Shown: positions 59,634 to 64,000 of the stretch, one piece after another
Layout of the letters: each line of letters opens with the position of its first letter
Position numbering within the stretch: position 1 is the stretch's first letter
NCBI RefSeq assembly: GCF_022374935.2
Contig: NZ_CP092430.2
Coordinates: forward strand, 4,340,001 to 4,404,000
Direction: 5' to 3'
DNA: 64,000 bases
Source: Mycolicibacter virginiensis
GTDB taxonomy: Bacteria; Actinomycetota; Actinomycetes; Mycobacteriales; Mycobacteriaceae
Notes under the pieces: model-generated
Database searches by the model: none
What the model was told of the DNA's origin: nothing
Seen by the model: only the letters and a program-made list of their open reading frames with translations
Made by a program: the position numbers and the translations under genes

Positions 59634-60596
59634 TCAGACCGGCTCGCTGCGCAGCCGCAGCAGCCCGTCCCCGCGAACCGCGAACAGCCGCTGTCCCCGC
59701 AGGTCCGATCCGATCGCCACTCCCCCCTGGCCGCGCCAGGCCGTCACCAGCCGGTCCACCGCGCGGATCTGCAGATCGGTCAGGCCGCGTCCGCCTCCGT
59801 CGATCAGCCAGCGCCGGATCACCGCCAGCCGCACCGGGCCCGCCAAGGTCGCCAGCGCGGCAGCGTCCAACGCGGCGCCCGTGGTGGCGCCGGACAGCGC
59901 CTGCTCGGCCAAGCCATCGATGAGCTCGGTGTTCTCTCGCAGCGCGATCGCGGTGCGGGCCAGCGCTTCGGCCACCCCGCCGCCCAGCACATCTTCCAAC
60001 AGCGGCAGCACTTCGGCCCGCAGCCGCACCCGGGTGAAGCGACCGTCGCTGTTGTGCGGGTCGAGCCACGGCGTCAGCCCCAGTTCGGTGCAGGCTTGTG
60101 CGGTCTGGGCGCGCCGCACCCCCAGCAGCGGCCGGCACCACGGTGGGTCGTATGGCCGCATCCCGGCCATCGACCGGGCGCCCGAACCGCGGCCCAGCCC
60201 GAGTAGCACTGTCTCGGCCTGATCGTCGAGGGTGTGTCCGAGCAGTACGGGATCCCGGCCGCGGGCTTCGGCCAGCGCGGCGTAACGGGCCGTCCGCGCC
60301 GCCGCCTCCGGACCTCCCGCGACCCCCACGGTCACCGGAATGACCTGCGCATCAACGCATCCCAGGTCGAGCGCCTGACGGTACGCAGTCTTGGCCACCT
60401 GGGCCGAACCGGCTTGCAGGCCATGGTCGACGATCAGCGCGGTGGTGGGCCGCATCGCGGCGGCGACGGCGGTCAGCGCCAACGAATCCGGTCCACCGGA
60501 CAACGCGACCGCCCAGCGTCCCCTCTGCGGCAGAAACTGCTCGGCGAACGCCCCCAGCGCGGCGCGCAGCGCGGCTACAGCACCCGGTCGATCCAC
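59634..60596 (-). CDS. tilS: tRNA(Ile)-lysidine synthetase TilS
   Basis: TilS modifies C34 of the AUA-reading tRNA-Ile. From GTG 60596 the product is 320 aa. The PP-loop signature SGGPDS is at 33-38, the HTLDDQAETVLLGLGRGSG segment and the substrate-binding DPHNSDGRFTRVRLRAEVLPLLE follow, and a short C-terminal domain ends the protein. An open frame runs upstream on this strand through the next gene in a different frame, but the family begins here. It overlaps the metalloprotease gene by 22 nt. Equivalent to Rv3625c (mesJ). Confidence 0.93.
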   Translation of the reverse strand: MDRPGAVAALRAALGAFAEQFLPQRGRWAVALSGGPDSLALTAVAAAMRPTTALIVDHGLQAGSAQVAKTAYRQALDLGCVDAQVIPVTVGVAGGPEAAARTARYAALAEARGRDPVLLGHTLDDQAETVLLGLGRGSGARSMAGMRPYDPPWCRPLLGVRRAQTAQACTELGLTPWLDPHNSDGRFTRVRLRAEVLPLLEDVLGGGVAEALARTAIALRENTELIDGLAEQALSGATTGAALDAAALATLAGPVRLAVIRRWLIDGGGRGLTDLQIRAVDRLVTAWRGQGGVAIGSDLRGQRLFAVRGDGLLRLRSEPV

Positions 60597-61615
60597 CGCT
60601 GGGGCTCTTCGATCTCGGCGGGCAGCGGCAGAGTCTGCGGACCCGACCACACCACGTTGAACCGGTCCATGCCGACGCGACCGACCACGGCGTCGACGAA
60701 GGCCTTGCCGCGGGTGTACTGGCTCATCTTGGCGTCGAGGCCAAGCAGCGCCCGCAACAGCCGCTGCAACGGCGGCTGGCTGCGCTGACGGCGTTCCTCG
60801 AAGCGGTTCCGAATGGTCGCCACCGATGGCACCGCCAGCGGCCCGACCGCGTCCATCACGTGGTCGGCGTGGCCTTCGAGCAGCGTGCCCAGCATCAGCA
60901 ACTGGTCCAGCGCGGTGCGCTGCTCCTCGGACTGCACCGCCCGCACCAGGCCCAGGATCCCCGACGGTCCCGGCGACTCGTCGTCGTTCTGGCGGCCCCG
61001 CAGATAGTCGGCCAACCGGCCCACCACCTGGGTGAGGTCCGGGCTGCTGTCGCCGGTCAGTACCGCCAGCGCATCCGACATGTAGCCGGCCAGCCACGGG
61101 TTGACGCTGAACTGCACGCGGTGCGTCACCTCGTGCAGGCAGACCCACAGCCGGAAGTCGGCCGGCGTCACCTGCAGCTGGCGCTCGATGGCCACCACGT
61201 TGGGATAGACCAGCAGTAGCGCCCCACCACCCGCACAGAACGGGTCGTATTGCCCGAGGATGCCCGACGACACGAAGGCCAACACCGCACCGGCCTGCGC
61301 CCCGGTCAGCCGGCTGGTGAGGAAACCGGCGGGCCGCTCCGAGGCGCCCATCATCACCCGCATCGATTCGGCGGCCGCGGCGATCCACTGCCGCCGGTCG
61401 ACCACGCGAGCGTCGGGGACCGGGCCGTCCTCGCCGAGACCGGTGACCTCTCGGACCAGCGGTTCTGCCGCGCGGGCACTGGCGTGCAATTCCTCGATGA
61501 CCTGGCGGCGGGTGTAGTCGGTCATCGGCGGTGCGGGCCGTGCCAGCCAGCCACCGACCGTCGCGGCGAACTCGAAGTCCACCGCGCTGCCGACGTCGGA
61601 TTCGCTCATCCGCAT
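60575..61615 (-). CDS. Zinc-dependent metalloprotease-like protein (Rv3626c-like)
   Basis: The 346-aa protein of the DUF2342/zincin-like family has the HExxH site H161-E-V-T-H165 in CLHEVTHRVQF. A conserved LEGHADHVMDAVG segment supplies the likely third ligand. This family is linked with F420 synthesis in annotation, but its substrate is not known. ATG 61615 or 61609 may be the start. It overlaps dacB by 10 nt and tilS by 22 nt. Confidence 0.9.
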   Translation of the reverse strand: MRMSESDVGSAVDFEFAATVGGWLARPAPPMTDYTRRQVIEELHASARAAEPLVREVTGLGEDGPVPDARVVDRRQWIAAAAESMRVMMGASERPAGFLTSRLTGAQAGAVLAFVSSGILGQYDPFCAGGGALLLVYPNVVAIERQLQVTPADFRLWVCLHEVTHRVQFSVNPWLAGYMSDALAVLTGDSSPDLTQVVGRLADYLRGRQNDDESPGPSGILGLVRAVQSEEQRTALDQLLMLGTLLEGHADHVMDAVGPLAVPSVATIRNRFEERRQRSQPPLQRLLRALLGLDAKMSQYTRGKAFVDAVVGRVGMDRFNVVWSGPQTLPLPAEIEEPQRWIDRVL

Positions 61616-62982
61616 CCGCAGGTTCGCAGCACCGCGGCCAGCGCGTCGATCGCCGTGCGCCCGGTGGGACCGGCGTCGTTGGAGATGAACGCAAACGTCA
61701 GCACCCGCTGGTCGCGGTCGGTGACGATGCCGGCCAGCGCATTGGTGCGGGTCAGCGAGCCGGTCTTGGCCCGCAGCCAGCCGGCTGCGCCACGCCCGAT
61801 CTTGGGGTTGAGAAACCGCTCGGACAGCGTGCCGCTGCCGCCGGCGACCGGCAGCATGTCCAGCAGCGGGCGCAGCTCGGGCAGGTCCGGCCCAGCGGCC
61901 GCCTGCACCACCGCATCGAGGGTCCGGGCCGACAGCCGGTCGTCGACCGACAACCCGCTGGAGTCCTGCAGGCTGGCTCCGCTGACCGCGATGTGGGCGG
62001 TGGCCAGCCGGTTGGTCACCGCGTCGACCGCTCCGGAAAACGAGCGGGGCCGGCCCATCGCCGCGGCCACCTCACGGGCGATGGATTCGGCCATCACGTT
62101 GTCCGAGGCGTTCATCATCTCGCCCAGACGGACCACCAGCGGCGCCGATCGGACCGCGCCCAGCTCGCGTCCGGTCACCGACGAGGACGCGATGCTCACG
62201 TTGTCGGGGTCGACGCCCAACTCCGCGGCCAGTGCCTTTCCGGCGTCCAGCGCCGGTGTCGTCGATCGCCGGGACTCGACGGTGGTCGGCTGGACGCGGC
62301 CGCCGTCGACCATCACCGCCTCGATCGGGGCGATGTCACCGCCTTCGATGTCCTCGGCGTCCCAGCCCTGGGCCATGGTCGGGCCGGTGAACGCCGACGT
62401 GTCGACCTGCACCTCGGTGACGCTCACCCCGCTACGGCGCACCTGCTCGGCCAGATCGCTGATGCGCGCGGCTTCGCGATACCAGGTGTCCTGACCGACC
62501 TCGGCCGTCGACAACGTGGGGTCGCCGCCACCCACCAACACCACCACCCCGGGCTGATCGCTCGCCGTCACCCGGGTGGTGACCCGGGCGCCCTGATCCA
62601 GCGCCAACAGGGCGGCCGCCGCGGTGAGCACCTTGTTGGTGGACGCCGGCTGCATAGGCAGGTCTTCCTGCTGGGTCCACAGCGCCTTGCCGGTGAGTGC
62701 ATCGGTGATGCGGCCGGTGAGCCGGCCCAGGTTCGGGTCGGCCAACGCCTGGGCCATGGCTGCGGCAAGTGCACTGCCCACCGGCATCGGGGCGTCGTCG
62801 GAAACCGGAACCACCCCGGGTTTTGCGGTCGCCACCGGTGCTGGCGACACGACGCGCGCACCTGCGCCGGATTCGTCCGGAAGCACAACGACCGCCACGA
62901 CCACCACGGCGGCGGCCAACGCCAGCACCGCAGCCGCGATACCCAGATGGGCGCTGCTGTGTCGCCACCGAGTGGGTTGCAT
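61606..62982 (-). CDS. dacB: D-alanyl-D-alanine carboxypeptidase/endopeptidase DacB (PBP4 type)
   Basis: The enzyme trims peptidoglycan peptides outside the membrane. From ATG 62982, with GGAGAG close upstream, it is 458 aa. It has an N-terminal membrane anchor (AHLGIAAAVLALAAAVVVVAVVVLP), SxxK in QPASTNKVLTA, the SDN-type motif MMNASDNVMAE and KTG in LRAKTGSLTR. Equivalent to Rv3627c. It overlaps the metalloprotease gene and is divergent from ppa. Confidence 0.94.
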   Translation of the reverse strand: MQPTRWRHSSAHLGIAAAVLALAAAVVVVAVVVLPDESGAGARVVSPAPVATAKPGVVPVSDDAPMPVGSALAAAMAQALADPNLGRLTGRITDALTGKALWTQQEDLPMQPASTNKVLTAAAALLALDQGARVTTRVTASDQPGVVVLVGGGDPTLSTAEVGQDTWYREAARISDLAEQVRRSGVSVTEVQVDTSAFTGPTMAQGWDAEDIEGGDIAPIEAVMVDGGRVQPTTVESRRSTTPALDAGKALAAELGVDPDNVSIASSSVTGRELGAVRSAPLVVRLGEMMNASDNVMAESIAREVAAAMGRPRSFSGAVDAVTNRLATAHIAVSGASLQDSSGLSVDDRLSARTLDAVVQAAAGPDLPELRPLLDMLPVAGGSGTLSERFLNPKIGRGAAGWLRAKTGSLTRTNALAGIVTDRDQRVLTFAFISNDAGPTGRTAIDALAAVLRTCGCG

Positions 62983-63061
62983 GTCTCTCCTGCCTGTCAG
63001 GCGCAATTGTGCCGGACGGGCGGAGTCCGGGCGTGAATCCGGGCCGCTCTAGACTGACCCG

Positions 63062-63550
63062 GTGCAATTCGACGTGACCATCGAAATCCCCAAGGGCCAG
63101 CGCAACAAGTACGAGGTCGACCACGCCACCGGGCGGGTCAAGCTCGACCGCTACCTGTACACGCCGATGGGCTACCCCACCGACTACGGCTTCATCGAGG
63201 ACACCCTCGGCGAGGACGGCGACCCGCTGGACGCGATGGTGCTGCTGCCGCAGTCGGTGTTCCCCGGCGTGCTGGTCGAGGCACGTCCGGTCGGGATGTT
63301 CCAGATGACCGACGAAGCCGGCGGCGACGCCAAGGTGCTGTGTGTGCCGGCCGGTGACCACCGGTGGGACCACATCCAGGACATCAGCGACGTGCCCGCC
63401 TACGAGCTGGATGCGATCAAGCACTTCTTCGTGCACTACAAGGACCTGGAGCCGGGCAAGTTCGTCAAGGCCGCCGACTGGGTTGACCGCGCCGAAGCCG
63501 AGGCCGAGATCACCCGGTCGATCGAGCGGTTCAAGACCTCCGGTCACTGA
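63062..63550 (+). CDS. ppa: Inorganic pyrophosphatase
   Basis: The 162-aa family I soluble pyrophosphatase begins [23 protein letters not shown] and contains the signature [12 protein letters not shown] with its metal-binding Asp residues and the [12 protein letters not shown] segment. It starts with GTG and is divergent from dacB. Its 3' end overlaps the convergent TetR gene by 20 nt. Equivalent to Rv3628. Confidence 0.97.
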   Translation: MQFDVTIEIPKGQRNKYEVDHATGRVKLDRYLYTPMGYPTDYGFIEDTLGEDGDPLDAMVLLPQSVFPGVLVEARPVGMFQMTDEAGGDAKVLCVPAGDHRWDHIQDISDVPAYELDAIKHFFVHYKDLEPGKFVKAADWVDRAEAEAEITRSIERFKTSGH

Positions 63551-64000
63551 CCCCCAACACGTCCAGCAGTAGCGTGAGCTGGACGTCGAACACCGTCCCC
63601 GGTGCCGACAAGGTGTCCTCGCCATACCCGCCGAACACCTCCAGGCTGACCGCGCCAACCAGAGCCGCCCACAGCAGGAAGCATTTGGCGATGACGGCAT
63701 CGTCGCCGGGGAAGCCGAACTCGACGCGGAGTCGTTCGAAATCCGCCGACAGAGGTTGCGCTGCACCATTTTTCCCCGACGCGATATCGCCGGCCGCGAT
63801 GCCCGCCGCGATCGCTTCGAAGAGCGCTCCAACAACCCGGGTGCCTGGAACCACGGTCTGTTCAGCCGGCGCGTGATAGCCGGGAACCGGGCTGCCGTAC
63901 AGCAGCGCCCACCCGGCCGGATGGGTTAGCGCCCAGTCCCGCACCGCGTGGGCGATCGTCACGATGTCCTCGCGCCACGGCACCGACGGGGCCGATGCGC
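63531..64000 (-). CDS. TetR-family regulator, C-terminal part (runs off the window)
   Basis: About 156 residues are visible and the reading frame stays open to the window edge, so the N-terminal helix-turn-helix lies outside. The visible part has the WHG-type TetR C-terminal domain ([38 protein letters not shown]). An ATG at 63983 exists but is internal. Target and ligand are unknown. Confidence 0.75.
   Translation of the reverse strand, partial: ASAPSVPWREDIVTIAHAVRDWALTHPAGWALLYGSPVPGYHAPAEQTVVPGTRVVGALFEAIAAGIAAGDIASGKNGAAQPLSADFERLRVEFGFPGDDAVIAKCFLLWAALVGAVSLEVFGGYGEDTLSAPGTVFDVQLTLLLDVLGVSDRRS

Noticed and set aside
60597..61694. N-terminal extension of tilS
   Set aside because: The extension is antisense-like Arg/Gly-rich sequence overlapping the metalloprotease gene in another frame; TilS homologues begin around 60596.

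Overview
The window is high-GC DNA from a mycobacterium outside the M. tuberculosis complex. Most of it follows the M. tuberculosis (Mtb) gene order from fadE34/kstR (Rv3573c/Rv3574) to ppa (Rv3628). It also carries mycobacterial hallmarks: KstR, CarD, Lsr2, ClpC1, MhuD, a PPE protein, a REP13E12-type HNH protein and Lpq lipoproteins. Orthologue names and Mtb comparisons come from recognising the proteins and recalled gene order; no database search was run.

Layout. 0-4.3 kb: glgB and glgE (alpha-glucan synthesis), which sit elsewhere in Mtb. 4.4-7.4 kb: fadE34 and kstR, divergent around a KstR operator (cholesterol side-chain catabolism). 7.4-10.8 kb: MFS transporter, metallo-beta-lactamase-fold hydrolase, ArsB-like permease. 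10.8-17.6 kb: GDPD, rlmB, cysS, a secreted protein of unknown function, ispF, ispD, carD, lpqE. 17.6-24.5 kb: radA, a membrane-anchored protein, canB, mutY, hydrolase, mhuD, lpqF, a RibD_C protein; disA, which follows radA in Mtb, is absent here. 24.6-39.4 kb: a long leftward block with clpC1, a 57-bp tandem repeat, lsr2, lysS, coaX, panD, panC, a Rossmann protein, two membrane proteins, folK, folB, folP, folE and ftsH. 39.6-44.5 kb: ephA, LLM oxidoreductase, zinc alcohol dehydrogenase, an SCO6745-type protein, lpqG. 59-64 kb: hpt, tilS, a zinc metalloprotease, dacB, ppa and the C-terminal part of a TetR regulator.

The accessory segment (about 44.5-58.95 kb, between lpqG and hpt) is the most interesting part. 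It starts with a LexA-box-controlled 13E12/HNH gene broken near its 3' end by an IS256-family element with an 8-bp target duplication. Next come a secreted GjpA-like protein and a methyltransferase. Then follows a tightly coupled seven-gene operon: PPE1-like protein, Fe(II)/2-oxoglutarate isonitrile synthase, FcoT-like thioesterase, FadD10-like ligase, acyl carrier protein, NRPS and a small CxxC heavy-metal-associated (HMA) protein. This is an isonitrile-lipopeptide (metallophore) cluster of the Mtb Rv0096-Rv0101 type. It differs in having a single-module NRPS (C-A-PCP-R), in ending with a co-translated HMA protein, and in lying at another chromosomal position.

No rRNA, tRNA or CRISPR array was seen.
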